Below are positions 50,157 to 58,318 of a stretch of 64,000 bases of DNA, in pieces. The position numbers were made by a program, and so were the translations under genes. The stretch comes from Bin87 sp034428455. Its GTDB lineage: Bacteria > Chloroflexota > Dehalococcoidia > Lucifugimonadales > UBA3495. The number at the start of each line of letters is the position of its first letter. Positions within the stretch are counted from its first letter, which is position 1. The DNA lies in assembly GCA_034428455.1 (NCBI GenBank), contig DAOUHZ010000114.1, positions 1-64,000 on the forward strand. The letters run 5' to 3'. The notes beneath the pieces were generated by a model, which did no database searches, was not told the origin of the DNA, and worked only from the letters and a program-made list of their open reading frames with translations.

Positions 50157-50918
50157 TCAGCCGGTGATCAGATCCCGTATCGCCGCCGCGACACCGGAAA
50201 GGTCGTCGACCTCGGCGTCCGCCTTGCTATCCGGGTCGTCCGGATCCTCGGGCTCGTAGAAACCGCGAATCCAGACGGATTTCATGCCCACCCGGTTGGC
50301 TCCAACCACGTCGTTGCTCACGTGGTCGCCCACGTGTATGGAACTGTCCGGGCTCGAGTCCAATGCCCCGATGGTCATCAGAAATATCTCGTCAGAAGGC
50401 TTGGCCAACAGGACCTCGTCGGAAAAGGTCATCGTTTGGAAGTAGTCCGCCAGCCCGTGTTGCTGCAAAAACTGTCGGAAGGTATAGCCGGGCGTCATGC
50501 CGGTGTTCGAAATCAGCCCGATCCGCAGGCCCATCTCATGGACCGATTGCAGGGTTTCCTGCGTTGCCTCGTGAAACCGGGGCGGATAGTCGAAGAATGA
50601 CTCCGCGTAGACCCTTTCGATCTCGGCGACCGTGGGCTCGGGCAGGCGAGCCACGAGGCCGTCCTCGATCAGGTTGACGAAGATCTCCACTTGCTCCCGA
50701 AAGCTGACATCGGCGTTGTTGTTCCGCACCGCCCGGCAGGCCCGGTAGCATCCCCGGTAAGCCTCGCGGATATGATCCGGGTCATGGTGAATGCCCTGCT
50801 CGGCCAGCAAGTCGCGGGCCCCATCCAGGCGAACTTGCGCCCGCTGCAGGCCCAGTTCCCGGTTATCCAGGATCAGGGTTTGCCAAAGATCGAAAGTTAC
50901 GGCGTTTATGGTAGGCAC
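50157..50918 (-). CDS. HAD-superfamily hydrolase (YjjG/HAD-IA-like)
   Basis: The 253-aa protein has the nucleophile region V-T-F-D-L-W-Q-T-L, the Ser/Thr motif L-I-S-N-T-G, Lys in L-L-A-K-P-S and the acidic end V-G-D-H-V-S-N-D-V-V-G-A. The helical cap lies at about 20-100. It is a phosphatase or dehalogenase with unknown substrate. The start is GTG 50918 (GGAGG 13 nt upstream); the open frame to 51101 is a shadow of the amidase gene. Confidence 0.85.
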   Translation of the reverse strand: MPTINAVTFDLWQTLILDNRELGLQRAQVRLDGARDLLAEQGIHHDPDHIREAYRGCYRACRAVRNNNADVSFREQVEIFVNLIEDGLVARLPEPTVAEIERVYAESFFDYPPRFHEATQETLQSVHEMGLRIGLISNTGMTPGYTFRQFLQQHGLADYFQTMTFSDEVLLAKPSDEIFLMTIGALDSSPDSSIHVGDHVSNDVVGANRVGMKSVWIRGFYEPEDPDDPDSKADAEVDDLSGVAAAIRDLITG

Positions 50919-50973
50919 GTCTTTTGCGGTTCCTCCCGTATTGGGAGCGGCTTTCTTGACTAGGGCAGACGGA

Positions 50974-52386
50974 CTATAGCGGGGGCCGCCGGGTGTGCCA
51001 GTCCGTCGCCTGCTGGTAGGCGTAGGCGGCCCGCAGCACCGTGGATTCGTCGAAGTTGCGGCCCGCCAGGTGCAGGCCAACGGGCAACTCGTCGGGTCCA
51101 AATCCGCAGGGTACCGAAATCGCCGGCGACCCGGTGATGTTGTACACCCTCGTGTACTTGGTCAGCATGGGCACCGCCGGCAGCGCTTGCCCCCCGATCT
51201 CAATCCGCCTTTCCAGTATCCTCGGCGCGGTCACCGGCTCAACCGGGCCGGCCAGGAGGTCGACAGATTCCAGCAAACCGGCAACCTGCTGACAGAACAC
51301 CTGTCGCGCCTGCTGCGCCCTCAAGTATTCCGCCGCCGAGATGAACAATCCCTCTTCAAGCCTTTCGCGGACCTGGGGGTACATCTTGTCGCCGTCACTC
51401 AGCAGGACGTCTCGATGGGCCGCCGTGGCCTCGGCGCTGAGGATGGCATTGCTGATGGGCTGAGCATACTCGTACAGGGGCAGGGAAACCTCCACGATCT
51501 CCGCGCCCAGTTCGCCCAGCACGGTTATGGCCTGTTGCGTCAGCGCCGCCACCGCCGGGTCGATCTCCGTTTCGAAATATTCCCTCGCCACGCCGATGCG
51601 CAAACCGCGAATATCTCCGGTGAGCGCCGTCGTGTAGTCGGGAACCGGGGCCTCCGATGTGGCATGGTCGCGGGGGTCGTGGCCGGCGATGACGTTCATG
51701 GTCAGCGCCGCGTCTTCCACCGTCCGCACCATGGGACCGGGATGGTCCAGGCACCACGACAGCGGCGTCAGACCCGCCCGGCTCACCCGCCCGTAGGTCG
51801 GTTTGAGACCGACAATACCGCACAGCGCCGCGGGAATGCGCACGCTGCCGCCGGTGTCGCTGCCCATGGTGATGGTGCACTGTCCCGCCGCCGCCGCCGA
51901 TCCGCTGCCGCCGCTGGAACCGCCGGTGATCCGCTCCGGGTTCCACGGGTTGTGCATGTGGCCGTAATCGCCGTTCTCCCCGGTAGGGCCAAAGGCGAAC
52001 GGATGCATGTTCAGCTTGCCCAGCAGGATTGCGCCGGCCTGGCCGAAGCGGGTCGCCACCGTGCAGTCCTCGTCGGGCACATAGTTGTCGTAGATTCGCG
52101 TGCCCGACGTGGTCTTGACCCCCGCCGTGTTGAACAGGTCTTTCAGCCCCACGGGGATGCCGTGCAGCGGCCCGCGATAGTTGCCCCGGCCGATCTCATC
52201 TTCCGCTCGCCGCGCCGCGCTCCTCGCCTGCTCCGGCATCAGTGTGATGAACGAGTTGAGAGTGGGTTCGGTCTTTTCGATCTGGGCCAGGCAGGCTTCA
52301 ACCACCTCGACCGGGGACACCTCCCGATTGCGGATGAGGCCGGACAACTCCCAGGCCGACATGTAATGAAGTTCGCCGCCTGCCAT
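50974..52386 (-). CDS. amidase-signature hydrolase (GatA-like)
   Basis: The 470-aa amidase has the catalytic triad Lys in V-G-L-K-D-L-F, the cis-Ser in G-S-D-T-G-G-S-V-R-I-P and the glycine-rich G-G-S-S-G-G-S-G-S. It resembles GatA and the allophanate-hydrolase or AtzF-like amidases. A 77-aa gene directly upstream (3 nt gap) looks like a GatC/AtzG-type helper, so a two-subunit amidase is likely rather than the tRNA amidotransferase; no gatB is near. Confidence 0.9.
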   Translation of the reverse strand: MAGGELHYMSAWELSGLIRNREVSPVEVVEACLAQIEKTEPTLNSFITLMPEQARSAARRAEDEIGRGNYRGPLHGIPVGLKDLFNTAGVKTTSGTRIYDNYVPDEDCTVATRFGQAGAILLGKLNMHPFAFGPTGENGDYGHMHNPWNPERITGGSSGGSGSAAAAGQCTITMGSDTGGSVRIPAALCGIVGLKPTYGRVSRAGLTPLSWCLDHPGPMVRTVEDAALTMNVIAGHDPRDHATSEAPVPDYTTALTGDIRGLRIGVAREYFETEIDPAVAALTQQAITVLGELGAEIVEVSLPLYEYAQPISNAILSAEATAAHRDVLLSDGDKMYPQVRERLEEGLFISAAEYLRAQQARQVFCQQVAGLLESVDLLAGPVEPVTAPRILERRIEIGGQALPAVPMLTKYTRVYNITGSPAISVPCGFGPDELPVGLHLAGRNFDESTVLRAAYAYQQATDWHTRRPPL

Positions 52387-52389
52387 GTT

Positions 52390-52623
52390 CTAACCCCTCC
52401 CGGTTCCCGCGCCGGATGCTTGTTGCATCGATGGGATGAAAGCCGAAGGAGACTCGGCGCCGGAGACGTCGATCTCATACAGGCGAGCCAGACCTTCTCG
52501 CATCAGGGCAACGCGGCGCGCCAGATCTTGGGCGCGTTCCTCGTCAGACACGTCCAGACCCAACGCTTGGGCCATGCGCAGAAATCCCTCGCCAAACCCT
52601 GGTGAATCGGAACCCGTGGCCAT
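52390..52623 (-). CDS. small GatC/AtzG-like amidase partner
   Basis: The 77-aa protein has two predicted helices (F-L-R-M-A-Q-A-L-G-L-D, then L-A-R-R-V-A-L-M-R-E-G-L-A-R-L) and a tail ending S-P-S-A-F-I-P, the arrangement of GatC and of AtzG, which wrap around their amidase. GGGGAGA precedes ATG 52623. The family call rests on layout and context rather than on an exact motif. Confidence 0.65.
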   Translation of the reverse strand: MATGSDSPGFGEGFLRMAQALGLDVSDEERAQDLARRVALMREGLARLYEIDVSGAESPSAFIPSMQQASGAGTGRG

Positions 52624-52783
52624 TCGCTCTCCCCGCAGCATCGCCATGATTTTCTGTCCAGGCGGGCGTCCGCAATTATGGCCCAATGATCCCAAGTTGG
52701 CAAATGGGATTGCCGCCCCCGTGCTCTTTCCAACGTTCCCGATCCGCCTCGTATTACCCGTGTTCTATACTGCATCGTTCAAC

Positions 52784-53578
52784 ATGGAACACCGTCCACA
52801 TGGCGTTTTAATGATGCAATCGTTCTGCACCCATTGCGGCTCCGCGTTTTTACCCGGCGCGACGGAATGCGCGGATTGCCAATCACCCCTGGCGCCGGAA
52901 GCCACGTCCGTCGATTCGCAGACGTGGGATATCCGGCAACTCGCCCTGGGGTTAATGGTCCTCGTGCCTACCGCCTTGTTGATCTCCTCTCTGGCTCTTG
53001 TGATCCCCCTGGCCATCGCCGCAGTGGTTTCCTCCACCGCTCTGGGATTGCTCCAGATTGCCCTGGTGTGGTTCCTTGCAATCCGCACCTGGCCGCCTCC
53101 GTGGGCGCTGGTGGGGTTTGCCAGGCCTCGAACCTCGCTCCGCCACTCCGCGATGCTCGCGGTTGCCGCGCTGGCGTGCAGTCTCGGTTTCGCCCAACTG
53201 TACACCATGGCCGCGCTGGCACTGGGCTGGGACTTCCTGATGCCTCCCGAGATCCCGGACGGCCTCCTCCTGCCCGGTGGCTGGGTAGTGTTCAGCGCGC
53301 TGGCCCTGGCGGTCTGGACCCCGATCGCCGAGGAAACGTTCTTCCGCGGGTTCATTCTGCGGGGTCTCGCCAACCGCTGGCGATTGGCGCCCACCCTCGT
53401 CGCATCGGCCGCCGTGTTCGCCGCTCTTCACCTGGCGCCCGCGCTGCTGCTGCCGGTTTTCGTTACCGGCCTGTTGCTGGGCTTCCTTTACCACCGCACC
53501 GGCTCGCTGTGGCCGTGCATCGCCGTTCACGCCGCCCAGAACCTGCTGGCCGTGCTCAGCGCATGGCTGGGTCTGTAA
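52784..53578 (+). CDS. CPBP intramembrane metalloprotease with N-terminal zinc ribbon
   Basis: The 264-aa protein begins with a C-T-H-C...C-A-D-C zinc ribbon (about 14-33). About seven membrane helices follow. The CPBP/Abi motifs are E-E-T-F-F-R-G-F, the His in F-A-A-L-H-L-A-P and a last H-A-A-Q-N. Relatives cleave prenylated or signal proteins in the membrane; the substrate is unknown. The start may be ATG 52784 or one of two ATGs at 52811 and 52814. A TATACT box ends 12 nt before 52784, so the leader would be very short. Confidence 0.85.
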   Translation: MEHRPHGVLMMQSFCTHCGSAFLPGATECADCQSPLAPEATSVDSQTWDIRQLALGLMVLVPTALLISSLALVIPLAIAAVVSSTALGLLQIALVWFLAIRTWPPPWALVGFARPRTSLRHSAMLAVAALACSLGFAQLYTMAALALGWDFLMPPEIPDGLLLPGGWVVFSALALAVWTPIAEETFFRGFILRGLANRWRLAPTLVASAAVFAALHLAPALLLPVFVTGLLLGFLYHRTGSLWPCIAVHAAQNLLAVLSAWLGL

Positions 53579-53707
53579 ACCCGATTTGCGTTCCAGCCGA
53601 GAATCGCCGCTCTTACCGACAGCAGGTGTCTGCGCGATTACGTCGTATGGACACCCGCCGGCCTGTGGGATAGGCTAGTTGCACCTTGATCATTTTGAGC
53701 GTGAGAG

Positions 53708-54526
53708 ATGTCAACCCACACTGCCACTGTACCGGACCGCATCGCCGCCAAATTCGCCGCCGTCAAGGCGGAGGGCCGGCCCGGCCTCGTGATGTTCGTC
53801 ACCGTCGGTCATCCCTACAAGGACGCTGCCCTTGACGTCGTGCCGCGTCTGGTCGAGGCTGGCGCCGACGCCATCGAACTGGGAATGCCCTTCAGCGACC
53901 CCATCGGCGAAGGCCCGGTGATCCAGGCGTCCAGCTTCGTGGCTTTGCAAAACGGCATAACCATACGAGACTGCCTGGATACCGCGGCCGCGCTGCGACC
54001 CCAGGTTGGCGACACCCCCCTCATCTTGATGGGATATTACAACCCGGTCATATCCTTCGGTCTCGGGGAGTTTGCCGCCGCGTGTGCCGCGGCAACCGTG
54101 GACGGCCTCATTATCGTTGACCTTCCCAGCTCTGAAGCTGAGGCCCTGGTTGCCGAACTCGACCCCTACGGCGTGCGGCTGATCCCGCTGCTGGCTCCCA
54201 CGAGTACCGACGAAAGTATCGAACGATCGGTCTCCCTTGGGGGCGGTTTCGTCTACTGCACCAGCGTGGTCGGAATCACTGGCGCGCGATCCGAGGTCTC
54301 CGGTCGTGGTCTGGACCTGGTCGACCGTGTCCGCCAGCGTACGGACCTGCCCATCGCGATTGGATTCGGAATCTCACGGCGCGAACACGTGCTGGAAGTC
54401 GGCAAACGAGCAGATGCAGCGGCAGTTGGCAGCCTGCTGGTGCGGGCCCTGGCCGATGGCCCCGTGGATCAGGCGGCGGAACGCGGCGCCGCTGTCGTCG
54501 CGGAGCTCGCCGGAAGGTCGCTGTAG
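53708..54526 (+). CDS. trpA: tryptophan synthase alpha chain
   Basis: The 272-aa TIM barrel cleaves indole-glycerol phosphate. It has the catalytic Glu in I-E-L-G-M-P-F-S-D-P, the Asp in I-I-V-D-L-P, and Y-C-T-S-V-V-G-I-T-G-A-R. trpB and other trp genes are not in the window. It is the gene upstream of the DAHP synthase attenuator and ends 63 nt before that promoter. GTGAGAG precedes the ATG. Confidence 0.95.
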   Translation: MSTHTATVPDRIAAKFAAVKAEGRPGLVMFVTVGHPYKDAALDVVPRLVEAGADAIELGMPFSDPIGEGPVIQASSFVALQNGITIRDCLDTAAALRPQVGDTPLILMGYYNPVISFGLGEFAAACAAATVDGLIIVDLPSSEAEALVAELDPYGVRLIPLLAPTSTDESIERSVSLGGGFVYCTSVVGITGARSEVSGRGLDLVDRVRQRTDLPIAIGFGISRREHVLEVGKRADAAAVGSLLVRALADGPVDQAAERGAAVVAELAGRSL

Positions 54527-54589
54527 ATCAGCTAAAATCGCACTGCGACGACAATCGCCGTGGCTTCCGGAATCTCGACCTTTATCCCG

Positions 54590-54618
54590 TTGACAATGCA
54601 GCAGGACGGGAGTAGCAT
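54590..54618 (+). promoter_or_regulatory. promoter of the DAHP synthase leader
   Basis: A perfect TTGACA (54590-54595), an optimal 17-bp spacer and TAGCAT (54613-54618). Expected transcription start is about 54625, only 2-4 nt before the leader-peptide ATG. Confidence 0.8.
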
Positions 54619-54628
54619 TTCCGTCGAA

Positions 54629-54733
54629 ATGAGTACCGCCTGCCGCCAAATCGTCCCCGGGTATTTTCGCCCCTTTTACTTTTACGCTTACCGCAGCACG
54701 GCCAGCGTAAACCCGGCATGGGAAGCCCGATAA
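54629..54733 (+). CDS. Tyr/Phe-rich attenuator leader peptide of DAHP synthase
   Basis: A 34-codon frame just inside the start of the transcript encodes P-G-Y-F-R-P-F-Y-F-Y-A-Y, that is four Tyr and three Phe in residues 12-21, and one Trp at residue 31. The stop (54731-54733) lies 23 nt before an intrinsic terminator, which is followed by DAHP synthase, the first enzyme of aromatic amino acid synthesis. This is the arrangement of ribosome-mediated attenuation: slow decoding of Tyr or Phe codons would favour read-through. No ribosome site is visible and the expected leader is 2-4 nt, so translation would be leaderless. Confidence 0.75.
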   Translation: MSTACRQIVPGYFRPFYFYAYRSTASVNPAWEAR

Positions 54734-54756
54734 CACTTGGTGACAACCACTTTGGC

Positions 54757-54791
54757 AGGACTTCAGCCGGACGGAGGCTGAAGTCCTTTTT
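54757..54791 (+). terminator. intrinsic terminator of the DAHP synthase attenuator
   Basis: A perfect 12-bp stem (AGGACTTCAGCC at 54757-54768, GGCTGAAGTCCT at 54776-54787) with a 7-nt loop runs into TTTTT. It lies between the leader peptide and the gene at 54842, so it must be bypassed for expression. GGCAGG (54754-54759) at the stem foot is complementary to CCTGCC (54639-54644) in the leader-peptide region, a possible competing pairing. Confidence 0.88.
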
Positions 54792-54841
54792 GTTGGCAAC
54801 GTCGGCCCCGCGCATCCGGTACCGTCAGGAGGACAGAAAAT

Positions 54842-55915
54842 ATGGCAATCTCACAGGCAAAAGACGTGAACGTGATGAGTAACAACGCATTGATTAGACC
54901 GTCGGATTTGGAAGCTCGCATTCCCCTTTCCGCTAAAGCTGAGGAGGTGGTGCTGGATAGCCGGCGCCAACTGGAAAACGTGCTTAATGGCGACGACGAG
55001 CGCCTCGCGGTGATCGTGGGCCCGTGCTCCATTCACGACCGGTCGGTCGCGATCGACTACGCGGAACGCCTCAAGCCCCTGGCTGACAAACTGGCTGACC
55101 GCATTATGATCGTGATGCGCGTTTACTTTGAGAAGCCGCGCACTACGGTAGGTTGGAAGGGCCTCATCTACGATCCCAACCTCAACGACACCTATCAGAT
55201 CGAAGACGGCCTCCATCGCGCCCGTCAAATCCTTCTTGAGATCGCGGAAACCGGCCTGAGTTCCGCGACCGAATTCTTGGACCCCATCGTGCCCCAGTAC
55301 GTGGCCGATCTCGTCACCTGGGCAGCCATCGGCGCTCGCACCACCGAGAGCCAGATCCACCGCCAGATGGCGTCCGGCTTGTCCATGCCCGTGGGCTTCA
55401 AGAATGGAACGGACGGCGACCCCCAGACTGCTGTCGACGCCCTGGTCGCGGCTCGCACTCCCCAGGCGTTCCTCGGCATTGGCCACGATGGTCAGGCCTC
55501 CATAGTTGAAACACGCGGCAACCCCAATTGCCACCTCGTCCTTCGCGGCGGTCGCAGCGGCACCAACTTCGACTCCCGCTCCATCGCCGCCGCAACCGAC
55601 GCCCTCCGCAAGTCCGGCGCTCCCGCTCCCATAGTGGTGGACTGTAGCCACGGCAATTCCAACAAGGACCACTCCCGCCAGCACATCGCCTTCCGCGATG
55701 TCCTGCAGCAGCGCTTGGCCGGCAACTCCGACCTCGTCGGGATGATGCTGGAGAGCAACATCAATCCCGGCGCCCAGAAGCTCGGCGCTGACCCGTCCGA
55801 CCTGGAATACGGCATCTCCATCACTGACTCCTGCATCGGCTGGGACGAGACTGTTGACCTGCTGGAATGGGCCTACGAGACCCTCGGCAGCGAGGTTGCG
55901 GTACCGGCAGATTAA
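54842..55915 (+). CDS. aroF: 3-deoxy-7-phosphoheptulonate (DAHP) synthase, AroFGH type
   Basis: The 357-aa class I-alpha DAHP synthase joins PEP and erythrose 4-phosphate in the first step of the shikimate pathway. It has V-G-P-C-S-I-H-D (59-66, metal Cys 62), F-E-K-P-R-T-T-V-G-W-K-G-L (96-108), G-F-K-N-G-T-D-G and the metal E/H region D-C-S-H-G-N. The family is feedback inhibited by Phe, Tyr or Trp; which one applies cannot be read here, but the Tyr/Phe leader peptide points to those two. AGGAGG precedes the ATG. Confidence 0.96.
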   Translation: MAISQAKDVNVMSNNALIRPSDLEARIPLSAKAEEVVLDSRRQLENVLNGDDERLAVIVGPCSIHDRSVAIDYAERLKPLADKLADRIMIVMRVYFEKPRTTVGWKGLIYDPNLNDTYQIEDGLHRARQILLEIAETGLSSATEFLDPIVPQYVADLVTWAAIGARTTESQIHRQMASGLSMPVGFKNGTDGDPQTAVDALVAARTPQAFLGIGHDGQASIVETRGNPNCHLVLRGGRSGTNFDSRSIAAATDALRKSGAPAPIVVDCSHGNSNKDHSRQHIAFRDVLQQRLAGNSDLVGMMLESNINPGAQKLGADPSDLEYGISITDSCIGWDETVDLLEWAYETLGSEVAVPAD

Positions 55916-55943
55916 GCCCTCACCCCACATTCAAGCGGCCCTT

Positions 55944-55973
55944 GAGGGGCGAACGGCAGTTCGCCCCTCTTTT
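55944..55973 (+). terminator. terminator of DAHP synthase
   Basis: A perfect 11-bp stem (GAGGGGCGAAC at 55944-55954, GTTCGCCCCTC at 55959-55969) with a GGCA loop, then TTTT. The core repeats that of the terminator at 2819. Confidence 0.9.
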
Positions 55974-56015
55974 CGATTCCTGGAAGGATGCGACCTCTTC
56001 CAGACGCAACCACCG

Positions 56016-56024
56016 TGTTATAAT
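56016..56024 (+). promoter_or_regulatory. extended -10 promoter of the GNAT gene
   Basis: TGT-TATAAT about 78 nt upstream of ATG 56102. No clear -35. Confidence 0.5.
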
Positions 56025-56101
56025 CCGGGTAATTCCCAGTATAAATTTGGCCCCCGGAAAGTCGGAAAATCACTGCCATTGCAGTTCTAGGAGGCCGGTA
56101 T

Positions 56102-56689
56102 ATGTTCCCATCAGTTAACCTCAATTCAGACGTTTCCCGTGAAGATGTTTCCCGTATCCGCGATTGGCTGCGCGATCCCGAAGTGAGTTCGTTGTGGTAC
56201 GGCACCGACGACTCCGATGGTCACGCTCTGCACATCGGATACGCCCCCGAAGTGATCCAGGACGCCGACGACGACACGTGGCATCAGACCTTCAACCAGG
56301 ACGAACGGCGCATCTACTCCATCTACGCCACCGATGAGGCCCACATCGGCGAGGGCCAACTGCTGGTCGAATGGCCGCTGGAAGAGGCTCAGCTCTTCAT
56401 CCTGATCGGACGCAAGGATCTCTGGCACCACCACTACGGGACATCGGCGCTGGTCACCATGCTGGACGAAGCCTTCGACAACCTTGAGCTTCACCGCGTG
56501 TGGGTGGACGTTCCGGAGTACAACGAGCACGCCTTGCAGATGTTCCGGCATCTGGGCTTCGTGCTTGAAGGGCACCTGCGCCGCACCCACCGCAAGGACG
56601 GCAATTGGTACGACTCCTTCGCCATGGGTCTGCTGGTCGACGAGTACCACCGCCGCCGCGAACGGGTCCTGGCCCAGTACACGGCATAA
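56102..56689 (+). CDS. GNAT-family N-acetyltransferase (RimJ/RimL-like)
   Basis: The 195-aa protein has the GNAT fold of the ribosomal-protein/antibiotic acetyltransferase branch: G-Y-A-P-E-V near the front, the acetyl-CoA loop region D-L-W-H-H-H-Y-G-T-S-A-L, L-H-R-V-W-V-D-V-P-E-Y-N and F-R-H-L-G-F-V-L-E-G-H-L-R-R. The substrate is unknown. TAGGAGG precedes the ATG. It is probably co-transcribed with the kinase-like and rhomboid genes. Confidence 0.88.
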   Translation: MFPSVNLNSDVSREDVSRIRDWLRDPEVSSLWYGTDDSDGHALHIGYAPEVIQDADDDTWHQTFNQDERRIYSIYATDEAHIGEGQLLVEWPLEEAQLFILIGRKDLWHHHYGTSALVTMLDEAFDNLELHRVWVDVPEYNEHALQMFRHLGFVLEGHLRRTHRKDGNWYDSFAMGLLVDEYHRRRERVLAQYTA

Positions 56690-56730
56690 CCGGCGTCCGA
56701 GACGCCCGTGTTCCAGATGGAGGAAACATC

Positions 56731-57441
56731 ATGCCGGTCATAACCATCAACGGCGTCATCGGCAGCGGCACGCTGGAGATCGGCCACTTGGTCGCCCAGA
56801 ACATGGGCCTGAACTACGTGGACCGGTATATCTTCTCCGAGGCGGCCCGTCTGGTCGGGTCTCCCGTCAGCCGCCTCATCGAGAAGGAGCAGCGGGTGGT
56901 CCCGTTTCGGGAAAAGGTCGCCCGCTTCATGCAGACCGTCCTCGAACGTTCCGCCGTGGCCGGTGCCGGCGCGGAGCCTTACTTCGGGCGCGGCATCGAA
57001 ATGCTCCCGGCCGAAGCTTACACCGAGCTGGTGTCCGACGCTGCTTCCTCATCCAACGTGCACGACCGGGCGTTCATTGAAGCCACCACGTCAGTTATCA
57101 AAGAGCTGGCCGGCGGCGGCGACGTCGTCATCATCGGCCGCGGCAGCAACATGATCCTGGCCGATGTTCCCGGCGTCATTCACGTGGGGCTCCTCGCTCC
57201 CATGGACGTCCGCGTCGACACCATGGCCAAGCGGGAGTTGTTCTCTGCCGACGAGGCTCGCGCCTACTCCGAGGACCTGGAAAACGCTCGCGTGACCTTC
57301 TATCGCAAATTCTTCCGGTCTGAGGCCAACGATCCCACCAAGTTCCACCTGATGCTCAACATCGGGCGCATCTCCCAGAGCACAGCTGCGGAAATCATCG
57401 CCCACGCCGCCGAAGACATCACCGCCGCCGTCCCCGTCTAG
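56731..57441 (+). CDS. cytidylate kinase-like protein
   Basis: The 236-aa protein belongs to the cytidylate-kinase-like group (PF13189 type): the P-loop is G-V-I-G-S-G-T-L-E-I-G, without the usual Lys, followed by L-N-Y-V-D-R-Y-I-F and later V-V-I-I-G-R-G-S-N-M-I-L. Function is unproven; nucleotide binding is likely. GGAGG precedes ATG 56731. The rhomboid gene starts 2 nt after its stop. Confidence 0.82.
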   Translation: MPVITINGVIGSGTLEIGHLVAQNMGLNYVDRYIFSEAARLVGSPVSRLIEKEQRVVPFREKVARFMQTVLERSAVAGAGAEPYFGRGIEMLPAEAYTELVSDAASSSNVHDRAFIEATTSVIKELAGGGDVVIIGRGSNMILADVPGVIHVGLLAPMDVRVDTMAKRELFSADEARAYSEDLENARVTFYRKFFRSEANDPTKFHLMLNIGRISQSTAAEIIAHAAEDITAAVPV

Positions 57442-57443
57442 CC

Positions 57444-58268
57444 GTGCTGCCCATCTCCGATGCCGGGCGGTATCACGGTTCCTTCCCGGTCGTCAACCTC
57501 GTTCTGATCGGGATCAACTGCCTCGTATTTCTGTACGAGATGGTTATCGGTGGGTTCGGGTTCCTTTTCGGAGGCGGGAACCTGCCGATCTTCGTCTTCT
57601 TCCTCCAGTTCGGCTTCATACCTGCCGAACTGTCGTCAGGCCGGGCTTTTGAATTGCTCCCGGTCGGCTCCGGCGGAATTGACATCGCGTCCCCCATCCC
57701 GACCTGGGGCACGATGCTGACCTGCATGTTCATCCACGGCAGCCTGATGCACTTCATTGGCAACATGCTGTTCCTGTGGGTCTTCGGGGACAACATCGAG
57801 GACACCTTCGGCCACGTCAAATACCTGCTGTTCTACCTGGTGGCCGGCGTGCTGGCCACCCTGTCCCATTACGCCATCGACCCGTCTTCCCAGACGCCAT
57901 TGGTCGGAGCCAGCGGCGCCATCTCCGGCGTCATGGGCGCCTATCTCATCCTCTACCCGCGCAACCGCATCCGCACTCTGATCATCTATTTCCTGATAAC
58001 GGTCATTGAGCTGCGCGCCGTATGGCTCCTCGTCATCTGGTTCGCGCTGCAAGCCATCCAGGGGCTGCTTTCGATCGGCGTGAGCCACGAGGTGTCCACC
58101 GCCTTCTTCGCCCACATCGGCGGCTTCGTGGTGGGCGCGATTGTGGGACTGGCTGTCCGACCCTTCCGGCGCGGCCCGGGCGGTATTTCCCGCTCTGGCG
58201 GTGGCCGCGGCCGGCGCGACGATTACCAACCGCCGCCCCAATACTGGCGCGGCCGTCGAATTGATTGA
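57444..58268 (+). CDS. rhomboid-family intramembrane serine protease
   Basis: The 274-aa membrane protein has about six helices. The catalytic Ser is in V-G-A-S-G-A-I-S-G and the His in F-F-A-H-I-G-G-F; the loop H-F-I-G-N-M-L-F-L-W-V-F-G-D-N is typical. A Gly/Arg/Pro-rich cytoplasmic tail ends the protein. Substrates are single-span membrane proteins, unknown here. The start is a GTG. Confidence 0.93.
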   Translation: MLPISDAGRYHGSFPVVNLVLIGINCLVFLYEMVIGGFGFLFGGGNLPIFVFFLQFGFIPAELSSGRAFELLPVGSGGIDIASPIPTWGTMLTCMFIHGSLMHFIGNMLFLWVFGDNIEDTFGHVKYLLFYLVAGVLATLSHYAIDPSSQTPLVGASGAISGVMGAYLILYPRNRIRTLIIYFLITVIELRAVWLLVIWFALQAIQGLLSIGVSHEVSTAFFAHIGGFVVGAIVGLAVRPFRRGPGGISRSGGGRGRRDDYQPPPQYWRGRRID

Positions 58269-58318
58269 GTCGGCTGTATGCCCTACGATTGATCTATCCG
58301 AGGATACGCGAGGCTCAC

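Noticed and set aside
50995..52605. 536-codon plus-strand frame
   Set aside because: Antisense shadow of the amidase and its small partner.
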